Source: Paractinoplanes atraurantiacus (GTDB lineage: Bacteria > Actinomycetota > Actinomycetes > Mycobacteriales > Micromonosporaceae). Taken from it: DNA of 64,000 nt. The stretch is from contig NZ_OBDY01000014.1 in assembly GCF_900215205.1 (NCBI RefSeq), positions 1-64,000 of the forward strand, in the 5' to 3' direction. A program made the translations under genes and the position numbers. Position 1 is the first letter of the stretch, and each line of letters starts with the position of its first letter. Shown one piece after another: positions 7,455 through 15,304 of this stretch. A model generated the notes under the pieces. The model was given only the letters and a program-made list of their open reading frames with translations, searched no databases and was not told the DNA's origin.

Positions 7455-10040
7455 GTGCCCGATCGTGCCGGGTTCTCCGTCGACGCCGCGCTGCTCGACC
7501 GGCTGCCCGACCCCGGCGTGGCGATGACGGTGGACGAACTGGCCGAACGGCTCCGCTCGCTCAAGGTCTGGGCCGGCGATCCGTCGTACGCCCGCATCAC
7601 CACCATGGTCAACGCCTCGTGGCGCCGGGCCGGGCGCCCGGACAGCGAACTGGCCGGCCGGACCACCGTGGTCGACTGCTTCCGGTCGGGGCGGCGCCGG
7701 CTCAGCGCCGAACTGGTGACGGCGATCGTCCAGGCGCTGCACCCCGATCCCCACTACGTGGCGCAGTGGCAGGAGGCCCTGCAGGCCGTCGCCGGCGAAC
7801 GACGGGCGGCGGCCCAGGTGCGCGTACACGGAGCCCTGCCGCCGGAACTGCCGCTGTTCACCGGCCGTACGGCCGAATTGCGCCGTCTGCGGGACGCGCT
7901 CGCCGCGGACGGCCCCGTCGCGATAGCGACGATCGAGGGGATGGCCGGGGTCGGCAAGACCCAATTGGCCGTACGGGCGGCCCGCCTCCTCCCCCACTCC
8001 AGGACCCTGTTCGTCAGCCTGCGCGGCTTCGACCCCGATCCCGGCCACCCGCCCGCCGACCCGGTCGCCGTGCTGGACGGCTTCTTGCGGCTGCTCGGCG
8101 TGCCCGGCTCGGCCGTCCCGCACGACCTGGCGGCCCGCCGGCGGCTCTACAACGAACGGCTCGCCGGCACCCGGACGCTGATCGTGCTGGACAACGCGGC
8201 GAACGCCGACCAGGTCCGGCCCCTGCTGCCGGCCGCGCCGGGCTGTGCCGTCCTGGTCACCAGCCGCCGCGGTCTCGACGCGCTGAGCCCGGCCGTCGCG
8301 CTGACCCTGGGCGTGTTCGGCCGGCCCGAGGCGCTGCGGTTGCTGACCGGTGAGGTCGGAGCGGGTGCCGTCCGCGCCGAACCGGCCGCCGCCGCCCGCA
8401 TCACCGACCTGTGCGGACGGCTGCCCCTCGCGCTCGGCCTGATCGCGGCCCAGGTGCGGGCGAAGCCGGGCTGGTCGCTGGCCGACCACGCGGAGTGGCT
8501 CGAGGAGCGCCGCCGGGCCGGGCGCCTGGAGGACGGCGTGGCCCTCGCCCTCGACCGCTCCTACCGCGACCTGGACGGCGACCGGCAACGGCTGCTCCGG
8601 CTGGTGGCGCTGCACCCGGCCGAGGACTTCGACGCCTACGCGGCCGCCGCGCTGACCGGCGGCGACCTGGACACGGTCCGCGCCGGGCTCCGCCGGCTGT
8701 GCGAGGACCACCTGGCCCACCGCGCCGGCGACGACCGTTACACCCTGCACGACCTGATCCGCCTGCACGCGGTCGAGCACGCCCACGAGCAGGAACGGCC
8801 GGTCGCCCGCCGGGCCGCCCTGACCCGCCTGCTCGACCACTACCTGGCCACCGCCGTGACCGCGATGGCGATCCTGCACCCCACGGGCGCCGACCGCCGG
8901 CCCCGGGCGCCGGAGACGACCACGGCGGCGCCGGTCCTGTCCGGCCCGGAGGCCGCCGCGGCGTGGCTCAGCACCGAGCACTCCACCCTGATGGCCGTCG
9001 CCGCCTACGCCGCGGACGGATGGCCGGCCCACACCAGCCGCCTGGCCGAGGTGCTGTTCCGCCACCTGCTGAACACCAGCTACCGCGACCTGCTGGACAT
9101 GAACAGCCCCGCGGCCGCGGCCGCCCGGTCGATCGGCGACCTGCGCGCCGAGGCGACCGCCCTGTCCGCGCAGGGCGTCGCCTACACCTCCCTCGGCCGG
9201 ATCGGGCCGGCGGCCGACCGTCTCGGGCGCTCGGCCGAGCTGTTCCGGCGGATCAACGACGTCCGCGGCCAGGCCCACGCGGTGAACAACCTGGCGAACC
9301 TCGAGTTCTACCACCGCGGTCCCTCGGCGTCGAAGGTCCACTACGAGAAGGCGCACGCCCTCTACCGCGAGGCCGACGACCGGGTCGGCGAGGCCCGTGC
9401 CCTGCACAACCTCGGATACAACGAGGGGACGCTGGGCAACTTCGACGAGGCGATCGACTTCCTGAGCCGCGGGCTCGCGGTCCACCGGGAGGTCGGTGAC
9501 CTCGACGGCGCGGCCAAGGCGCTGAGCAACATGGCGACCATCGAGGCCCGGTGCGGCCGGCTCGACGACGCCCGGGAACACTGCCGTCAGGCGCTGGCCC
9601 TGTGCCGCCGGCTCGGCAATCGCAGCATCGAGGCCGACGCGCTGGACGCCCTCGGCCTGGTGCACACCCGCCTCGGCGAGCCCGACCGCGCCATCGGGTG
9701 TCACGAGCGGGCGCTGGCGATCAAACGCGAGGCCGGGGACCGCGTCTCCGAGGCCGACATCCTCAACGGGCTCGGCGAGGCGAACCGCGCGGCCGGCCGG
9801 CTCGAATCGTCGGCCACCCACTTCGAGGCGGCGCTGGCCATCGCCGGTGACAGCGGGATGGCCGAGCAGCGGGCCCGGGCGTACGCCGGCCTGGGTCAGG
9901 TCCTCGACCAGCGGGGCGATCGGGAATCCGCCCGGACGTTCTTCGAGCGGGCGCTGCTTCTCTACAGCGAACACGGCATGTACCAGGCCGATGCCCTCCG
10001 CGCCTTGCTGGCCGGCCGATCGGGCGGAACGGGCGGCTGA
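7455..10040 (+). CDS. NB-ARC / TPR STAND regulator (AfsR-like ATPase without SARP domain)
   Basis: 861 residues from GTG 7455; ATG 7524 is an alternative start. The N-terminal 120 residues are helical, of the kind found before NB-ARC modules in actinomycetes. The NTPase has a P-loop GMAGVGKTQLA (about 162), kinase-2 LIVLDN (about 240), an arginine segment VLVTSRR (about 265) and the GxP-type motif GRLPLALGL (about 320). From about 570 to 850 there are at least six TPRs of the GEARALHNLGYNEGTLGNFDEAI kind. STAND proteins act as switch ATPases in regulation, programmed death or phage defence. No effector domain is visible, so a regulatory scaffold is the cautious reading. It begins 5 bases after the GGDEF-EAL stop, probably co-transcribed. 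Confidence 0.85.
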   Translation: MPDRAGFSVDAALLDRLPDPGVAMTVDELAERLRSLKVWAGDPSYARITTMVNASWRRAGRPDSELAGRTTVVDCFRSGRRRLSAELVTAIVQALHPDPHYVAQWQEALQAVAGERRAAAQVRVHGALPPELPLFTGRTAELRRLRDALAADGPVAIATIEGMAGVGKTQLAVRAARLLPHSRTLFVSLRGFDPDPGHPPADPVAVLDGFLRLLGVPGSAVPHDLAARRRLYNERLAGTRTLIVLDNAANADQVRPLLPAAPGCAVLVTSRRGLDALSPAVALTLGVFGRPEALRLLTGEVGAGAVRAEPAAAARITDLCGRLPLALGLIAAQVRAKPGWSLADHAEWLEERRRAGRLEDGVALALDRSYRDLDGDRQRLLRLVALHPAEDFDAYAAAALTGGDLDTVRAGLRRLCEDHLAHRAGDDRYTLHDLIRLHAVEHAHEQERPVARRAALTRLLDHYLATAVTAMAILHPTGADRRPRAPETTTAAPVLSGPEAAAAWLSTEHSTLMAVAAYAADGWPAHTSRLAEVLFRHLLNTSYRDLLDMNSPAAAAARSIGDLRAEATALSAQGVAYTSLGRIGPAADRLGRSAELFRRINDVRGQAHAVNNLANLEFYHRGPSASKVHYEKAHALYREADDRVGEARALHNLGYNEGTLGNFDEAIDFLSRGLAVHREVGDLDGAAKALSNMATIEARCGRLDDAREHCRQALALCRRLGNRSIEADALDALGLVHTRLGEPDRAIGCHERALAIKREAGDRVSEADILNGLGEANRAAGRLESSATHFEAALAIAGDSGMAEQRARAYAGLGQVLDQRGDRESARTFFERALLLYSEHGMYQADALRALLAGRSGGTGG

Positions 10041-10078
10041 ACGACGACGCCGCAACCTCGAACGGATCCGGCCGTTTC

Positions 10079-11131
10079 TCAGCCGGTGGTCCTCTCGAGG
10101 ACGACGGCGACGCGCAGGCCGCCGTCGTCCAGCGCGGTCGCGGTGATCGTGCCGCCGTGTGCCCGCACGATCGACCGGGCGATGGCCAGGCCGAGCCCGC
10201 TGCCGCCGCTGTGGTCGATGCGCCCGGTGGCCAGGCGGGTGAACGGCTCGAACAGCCGGGCCACATCCTCGGCCGGTACCGTCGGGCCGGTGTTCGTCAC
10301 GGTCAGGGCGGCGCCGTCCCCGCCGACGGTGACGCCGACCGTGCCGCCGGGCCGGTTGTACTTGATCGCGTTGTGGACGAGGTTGCGGAGGAGTCGTTCC
10401 AGAAGCACGGCGTCGCCCTCGACCTCGTACGGGGAAACCTCGATCGTGATTTTCACATCGGCGTCCGCGGCGGCCCTGGCGTGAGCGTCGACGACACCGG
10501 CGGCGAGACGGTCGAGGCTCTGCGGGGCCCGCGTCTTGAGGCCCTGGTCGGCCTGGCTGAGCACCAGCAGGCCCTCGATGAGCCGCTCGTTGCGGGCGTT
10601 GGTCTCCAGCAGCTGGGTCGCGAGCAGGGCCGACTGCTCGGAGGTCAGCGGCTCGGCCAGGCCGACCTCGATCAGCGCCCGCTGCAGGGCGAGCGGGGTG
10701 CGCAGCTCGTGGGAGGCGTTGGCCGCGAAACTGCGCTGGCCCTCGTAGCCGGCGGCGATGCCGTCCATCATCGCGTCGAGCGACCGGCCCAGCCGCTTGA
10801 TCTCGTCGCGGCCGCGGCCGGGACGGATGCGGTGGCCGAGGTTCTGCGGGCCGACCTGGGCGATGACCGGCAGCATCCGGCGCACGGGGATCAGCACCCA
10901 CCACACCAGCGGCGGCACGATCAGAAGGCTCGCGGCCAGGACGATGCCGTACTGCGGAAGATCGCCGATCGGGATCTTGCGGGTGATCCGGCACGCCATG
11001 CCGTCGACGTCGTCGTAGCAGGGCTCGTAGTCCGGCGGGGTCCAGGGCAGCTGCCAATAGACGAACAGGGCGACGAAGACGAAGGTCACCGTGGCGGCCA
11101 CCGCGACGACCAGCCGCGCGCGCAGACCCAT
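10079..11131 (-). CDS. Two-component sensor histidine kinase (HisKA/HATPase, EnvZ-like)
   Basis: 350 residues. It has one membrane helix near residues 7-26, a short extracytoplasmic loop containing two Cys, a second helix near 62-82, and HAMP-like linker residues. The dimerisation domain carries the phospho-acceptor His in NASHELRTPL. The ATPase domain has N box NLVHNAIKYN and G boxes around GSGLGLAI. Its start overlaps the response regulator stop by one base (TGATG), so the pair is translationally coupled. The signal is not evident. Confidence 0.92.
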   Translation of the reverse strand: MGLRARLVVAVAATVTFVFVALFVYWQLPWTPPDYEPCYDDVDGMACRITRKIPIGDLPQYGIVLAASLLIVPPLVWWVLIPVRRMLPVIAQVGPQNLGHRIRPGRGRDEIKRLGRSLDAMMDGIAAGYEGQRSFAANASHELRTPLALQRALIEVGLAEPLTSEQSALLATQLLETNARNERLIEGLLVLSQADQGLKTRAPQSLDRLAAGVVDAHARAAADADVKITIEVSPYEVEGDAVLLERLLRNLVHNAIKYNRPGGTVGVTVGGDGAALTVTNTGPTVPAEDVARLFEPFTRLATGRIDHSGGSGLGLAIARSIVRAHGGTITATALDDGGLRVAVVLERTTG

Positions 11132-11802
11132 CAGCGCAGCCCGACCCGGTATCCGGCCCGCGGCACCGTCTGCACCACCTGTGGCTCGCCGAGCTTGCGG
11201 CGCAGCGTCGAGACGGTCACCCGCACGACGTTGCTGAACGGGTCGGCGTGCTCGTCCCAGACCTGCTCCAGCAGGTCCTCGGTGGTGACGGCCTGCCCCT
11301 GCGCCCGCATCAGCGCGTGCAGCACGCCGAACTCCTTGTGCGTCAGCGCCAGCGGCCGGCCGTCGCGGCTCGCGGTGCGGGTGGCCACGTCGAGCTCGAC
11401 GCCGTCGCGCTCGAGGACCGGCGGCAGGGCCGGAGCGGTGCGCCGGGCCAGCGCCTGCACCCGGGCCACCAGCTCGGCGAAGGCGAACGGCTTGGTCAGG
11501 TAGTCGTCGGCGCCCAGCCCGAGCCCCTCGACCCGGTCGTAGATGCCGCAGGCCGCGGTGAGCAGCAGCACCCGCGTGCCGAGCCGCTGCCCGGCGATCC
11601 AGCGGCAGACGTCGTCGCCGGTCGCCTCCGGCATGTCCCGGTCGAGCACCGCGACGTCGTACCGGTTGATCCCGATCTTCTCGACCGCCTCCGCGCCGTC
11701 GTAGGCGACGTCGACCGCCATGGCCGCACGCCGCAGACCCACAGCGATCGTCTCCGCCAGCAACCGCTCGTCATCCGCCACCAGAACTCGCACGGCGGCC
11801 AT
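11131..11802 (-). CDS. OmpR/PhoB-family response regulator
   Basis: 223 residues. The receiver domain has acidic pocket VADDE, phospho-acceptor Asp in VAVLDRDMPE, Thr in LLLTAA and Lys in LTKPF. The winged-helix output domain follows with TRTASRDGRPLALTHKEFGVLHALM and VTVSTLRRKLGEP. The start ATG at 11802 is the first Met of the conserved receiver; the open frame continues upstream only as antisense of the mannosyltransferase gene. It pairs with the kinase that overlaps its stop codon. Confidence 0.93.
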   Translation of the reverse strand: MAAVRVLVADDERLLAETIAVGLRRAAMAVDVAYDGAEAVEKIGINRYDVAVLDRDMPEATGDDVCRWIAGQRLGTRVLLLTAACGIYDRVEGLGLGADDYLTKPFAFAELVARVQALARRTAPALPPVLERDGVELDVATRTASRDGRPLALTHKEFGVLHALMRAQGQAVTTEDLLEQVWDEHADPFSNVVRVTVSTLRRKLGEPQVVQTVPRAGYRVGLR

Positions 11803-11834
11803 GCTGCCATGATCCGTATAAGGTCCCGATAAAT

Positions 11835-13007
11835 TCACGCCACCAGAAACGTGCCGGCCATGAAGATCACCAGAAGGACCGCCTGCAGGGACGCGCCGAC
11901 CACCAGCACCACGCGGTCGACCGTCTGGTGGGCGCCCATCCGGGCCAGCACCAGGAAGATCGCCACCGCCTCCATCGCGTACCGCCCGGCCGACTGCATC
12001 GAGCGGCCGCCGACCTCGGTCGACATCAGCATGACGAGCGTGATCCCGCCCTGCACCACCAGGTAGAGCTGGTCGCGCCGGAACTTGAACGGCCCTTTCA
12101 GGCACAGGATCAGCAGCACGACCGCGATCAGGATCGTGCCGGCGTCCAGCACGGCGCCGAGAGTGGCTTTGTCCAGCGGGCCGCCCATCTGCCGGACCGC
12201 GATGAGCCACGCCTGCCCCGGGAACGTGTACCGCCGTCCCCACTCGTCCTGGGCGATGCTGAACTGCACCGGGCTGCCCAGCTCGATCAGGCAATAGACG
12301 CTGTAGCCGACCACCCCCAACGGCACCAGGGCGAGCGACAGCACGTCGGCCCTCATCCGCCCCCTCTGACGGAGATACTCGACGGCCAACGGGAGGATCA
12401 GCAGAAGGCCGAACAGCCGGGTGGCCGACGAGAAAGCGCCCAGCGTGCCCGCCAGCCACCAGTGCCCGCGCCGCGCGGCGTACAGCGCCCCCACGACCAG
12501 CAGCAGGAACAGCGACTCGTTGTACCCGATGAACAGGAAGAACCCCATCGGGAAGACCGCGAGATACCAGGCGGCACGCTGCGCCACCCGGGGACCGAAC
12601 TCGTAGTCGGCCAGCCGGTAGAGCAGGACCAGGGCGCCGTACGCGGAGGCGTGCGCCACGAAGAGGGCGGCGCCCGGACCGCCGCCGAACAGGTGGATCA
12701 GCATCGGGTACAGCGGGAAGAAGGCCGGGAAGCCCGGGCCCAGGTGGTAGCCGCTCTCGGCGATCCGCACGTAATGCCCGGCGTCCCACCCGTTCCAGGC
12801 CAGGGCGACCGACCACAAGTCGGGAGCGGGCCCGTTCCCCCGGTAGGTCAGCCAGGCGAACGCACCGACCGCGAGGTGGACGACGACCGAGGCCGACCAC
12901 ACCGCCAGCGCCCCCAGGAACGCCGCCCGCCACGGCCGCCGCAACCGCTCGGCCGGGGCCGGTTCGACGAGGATGTCGAGTTCACGTTCAGCAACGACTG
13001 CGTTCAT
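11835..13007 (-). CDS. PIG-V-like (GT76-type) membrane mannosyltransferase
   Basis: 390-residue polytopic membrane protein with about nine helices. After the first helix it has the signature WNGWDAGHYVRIAESGYH, then PGFPAFFPLYPMLI, and later FSSATRLFGLLL. These are hallmarks of the PIG-V family, whose eukaryotic members mannosylate GPI anchors using a lipid-linked donor. Bacterial members probably glycosylate extracytoplasmic proteins or lipids. The acidic D of WDAGHY in the first loop is the likely catalytic residue. The start has a good ribosome site (AAGGTGGGG). The stop is 32 bases before the response regulator start, so the three minus-strand genes may form one operon. Confidence 0.8.
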   Translation of the reverse strand: MNAVVAERELDILVEPAPAERLRRPWRAAFLGALAVWSASVVVHLAVGAFAWLTYRGNGPAPDLWSVALAWNGWDAGHYVRIAESGYHLGPGFPAFFPLYPMLIHLFGGGPGAALFVAHASAYGALVLLYRLADYEFGPRVAQRAAWYLAVFPMGFFLFIGYNESLFLLLVVGALYAARRGHWWLAGTLGAFSSATRLFGLLLILPLAVEYLRQRGRMRADVLSLALVPLGVVGYSVYCLIELGSPVQFSIAQDEWGRRYTFPGQAWLIAVRQMGGPLDKATLGAVLDAGTILIAVVLLILCLKGPFKFRRDQLYLVVQGGITLVMLMSTEVGGRSMQSAGRYAMEAVAIFLVLARMGAHQTVDRVVLVVGASLQAVLLVIFMAGTFLVA

Positions 13008-13092
13008 GGGACCCCACCTTGATCGCGGGGTGATAAGGCCGGGTTAAAAGCCCGTGCCTCAACCCGCGGCCGGGCCCGCCGATGGGATTCTC

Positions 13093-15291
13093 ATGCCGCA
13101 GCACCTCGACGATCACGGGGCCGACTACTGGGCGCGCCAGATCCGGGTGGGCTCGGTCATCGCCATGCTCGCCACGCTGCTCGGCGCGGCCCAGGTGATG
13201 TACGTCTGGGAGGGCGACCGGCGCTGGTGGGCGCTGCCGCTGCTGGTGGCCGGCCTGGGCCAGGGTGCGATGGCGGCCCTGCCGTGGCGCCGGTGGGTGC
13301 GGCGCCCGCGCGTACGCTCGGCCCTCGTCCTGTGGTGGGTGGTCGAGCTGCCCGTCCTCGCGACGCTGGCCTATTTCGACCCGTACGGCGTCGTCTTCTA
13401 CCTGCCGTACGCCATGTTGATCGTCATTCTCGCCACCGCGCTGTTCTCCGCGCCGGTCGTGGCCGGCCTGGGCGCCGTCGCCATGGCGGGTTTCGCCGCG
13501 CTGCTGGGCGGCCATCCCGGCACGAGCACCGTGCTTGTCATCGGCCTCGTGGCGGTGATGGCCTGCGTGGTGCTGATCAGCACGATCATCGCGCACAACC
13601 GCCGGCGCCTGGACGAGCGGCGGCGGGCGGCCGAGCGGCGCACCGGCGCCCTGCTGCAGAACTCGCCCGAGGTGGTCGTCGCCATCGGGCGCGACGGCGA
13701 CGTCCGCTATGCCACGCCCTCCATCCGGACCGTACTGGGCTACGCGCCGTCCGACGTGACCAGCACGCTGCTCGCCTCCTGGGCCCACCCCGGCGACCTC
13801 CCCCGGCTGCGCAGGTGGATGGCGGCGCTGCGCGCGTCCGCGCCCGGCGCGACCGCCGAGATCGAGACGCGGCTGCGCCGGGCCGACGGCTCCTGGGCCG
13901 TGCTGGACGCCATCGGCACCAACTGCCTGCACGACCCCGACCTGGAGGCCGTCGTGCTCAGCGTGCGCGACGTCGGCGGCCGCAAGGCCCTCGAGGAGCA
14001 GCTCAGCCGGCAGGCGTTCACCGACTCGCTGACCGGCCTGTCCAACCGGGCGCTGTTCCGCAACCGCCTCCAGCACGCCACCTCACGCCGGGAGGCCGAG
14101 GTGACGGTCCTGCTCATCGACTTGGACGACTTCAAGGACGTCAACGACAACCTCGGGCACAGCGCCGGCGACGAGCTGCTCACGACGCTGGCGGCCCGGC
14201 TGCGCGAGAACGTCCGCCCCGGCGACACCCTGGCCCGCCTCGGCGGTGACGAGTTCGCCGTGCTCATCGAGGACCTGGACGGCCGCGACGCCGGCGCGCT
14301 GGCCGAGCGGCTGCTGCACGAGCTGCGCCAGCCGGTGCCGGTGGCCGGCCGCGACCTGCGCTGCACCGCCAGCATCGGGGTCGCCGACGGCCACGGGCTC
14401 ACCGGCGACGAGCTGCTGCGCAACGCGGACCTGGCCATGTACGCCGCGAAACGGCACAGCCGCAACGCGTACGCCCTGTTCGACGAGGCCATGTACGCGA
14501 GCGTGGTGAACGAGGCCCAGCTGCGCCTCGAGATGGAACAGGCACTGGCCGGGGATCAGTTCCTCGTGCTCTACCAGCCCGTCGTCGACATGCCGACGCA
14601 GCGCCTGACCGGTGTCGAGGCGCTGGTCCGCTGGCAGCATCCGGTGCACGGCCTGCTCGGCCCGCAGCACTTCATCGACAACGCCGAGGAGAGTGGCCTG
14701 ATCGTCCCGCTGGGCCGGTGGGTGCTACGCCAGGCCTGCCACCAGCTGGCCGCGTGGGCGCACCCCGGCCTGCGGATGAACGTCAACCTGTCGGCCCGTC
14801 AGTTCCAGTACGCGGGCCTGGTCGACGACGTCCGCGAGGCCATCGCCGACTCCGGCATCGACCCCGCCTGCCTCACCCTGGAACTGACCGAGTCGATGCT
14901 GTTGCAGGACATCGACACGGCGGCGGAGACCTTGCAGGCTCTGCGCCGGCTCGGCGTCCGCCTGGCCATCGACGATTTCGGTACGGGATATTCGTCGCTC
15001 AACTACCTCAAACGCCTCCCGGTCGACATCCTCAAGATCGACCGAGCCTTCATCACCCAGGTCGCCACCGACGCCGAGGACAAGGCCCTGGTCGACGCCG
15101 TGGTCAACCTGGGCCAGGCGCTCCAGCTGACCACTGTCGCCGAGGGCATCGAGACCGACGACCAGTGGGCCACCCTGCAGAGCCTCGGCTGCGACTACGG
15201 CCAGGGCTTCCTGTTCGGCCGCCCGTCCGACCCGGCCACCATCGAACGTCTCCTCACCACCGGGCCGGCCCGCCGGGCCGACGCGGCCTGA
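13093..15291 (+). CDS. Membrane PAS-GGDEF-EAL cyclic-di-GMP enzyme with I-site
   Basis: 732 residues from ATG 13093; GTG 13054 is an in-frame alternative. Five or six membrane helices occupy about residues 15-165, followed by a PAS domain (about 185-300), GGDEF (about 315-475; RLGGDEFAVL intact) and EAL (about 490-730). The EAL domain has VEALVRWQHP, NVNLSARQ, ELTESML, DDFGTGYSS, ILKID, AEGIE and QGFLFG. RPGD lies five residues before GGDEF, a proper RxxD inhibitory site, unlike the homologue at 5158. Both enzymatic activities look possible. It is divergent from the mannosyltransferase across an 85-base gap. Confidence 0.9.
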   Translation: MPQHLDDHGADYWARQIRVGSVIAMLATLLGAAQVMYVWEGDRRWWALPLLVAGLGQGAMAALPWRRWVRRPRVRSALVLWWVVELPVLATLAYFDPYGVVFYLPYAMLIVILATALFSAPVVAGLGAVAMAGFAALLGGHPGTSTVLVIGLVAVMACVVLISTIIAHNRRRLDERRRAAERRTGALLQNSPEVVVAIGRDGDVRYATPSIRTVLGYAPSDVTSTLLASWAHPGDLPRLRRWMAALRASAPGATAEIETRLRRADGSWAVLDAIGTNCLHDPDLEAVVLSVRDVGGRKALEEQLSRQAFTDSLTGLSNRALFRNRLQHATSRREAEVTVLLIDLDDFKDVNDNLGHSAGDELLTTLAARLRENVRPGDTLARLGGDEFAVLIEDLDGRDAGALAERLLHELRQPVPVAGRDLRCTASIGVADGHGLTGDELLRNADLAMYAAKRHSRNAYALFDEAMYASVVNEAQLRLEMEQALAGDQFLVLYQPVVDMPTQRLTGVEALVRWQHPVHGLLGPQHFIDNAEESGLIVPLGRWVLRQACHQLAAWAHPGLRMNVNLSARQFQYAGLVDDVREAIADSGIDPACLTLELTESMLLQDIDTAAETLQALRRLGVRLAIDDFGTGYSSLNYLKRLPVDILKIDRAFITQVATDAEDKALVDAVVNLGQALQLTTVAEGIETDDQWATLQSLGCDYGQGFLFGRPSDPATIERLLTTGPARRADAA

Positions 15292-15304
15292 CGTCGCGCC
15301 GCGA

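Noticed and set aside
7161..11057. A 1298-residue open frame on the minus strand across the NB-ARC gene
   Set aside because: It is antisense to genes with clear motifs and reads as Arg/Gly/Ala/Pro-rich sequence without any domain. It is open only because of high GC.
11131..12933. A 600-residue version of the OmpR-type response regulator
   Set aside because: The extension is antisense to the mannosyltransferase frame; the receiver domain begins at ATG 11802.
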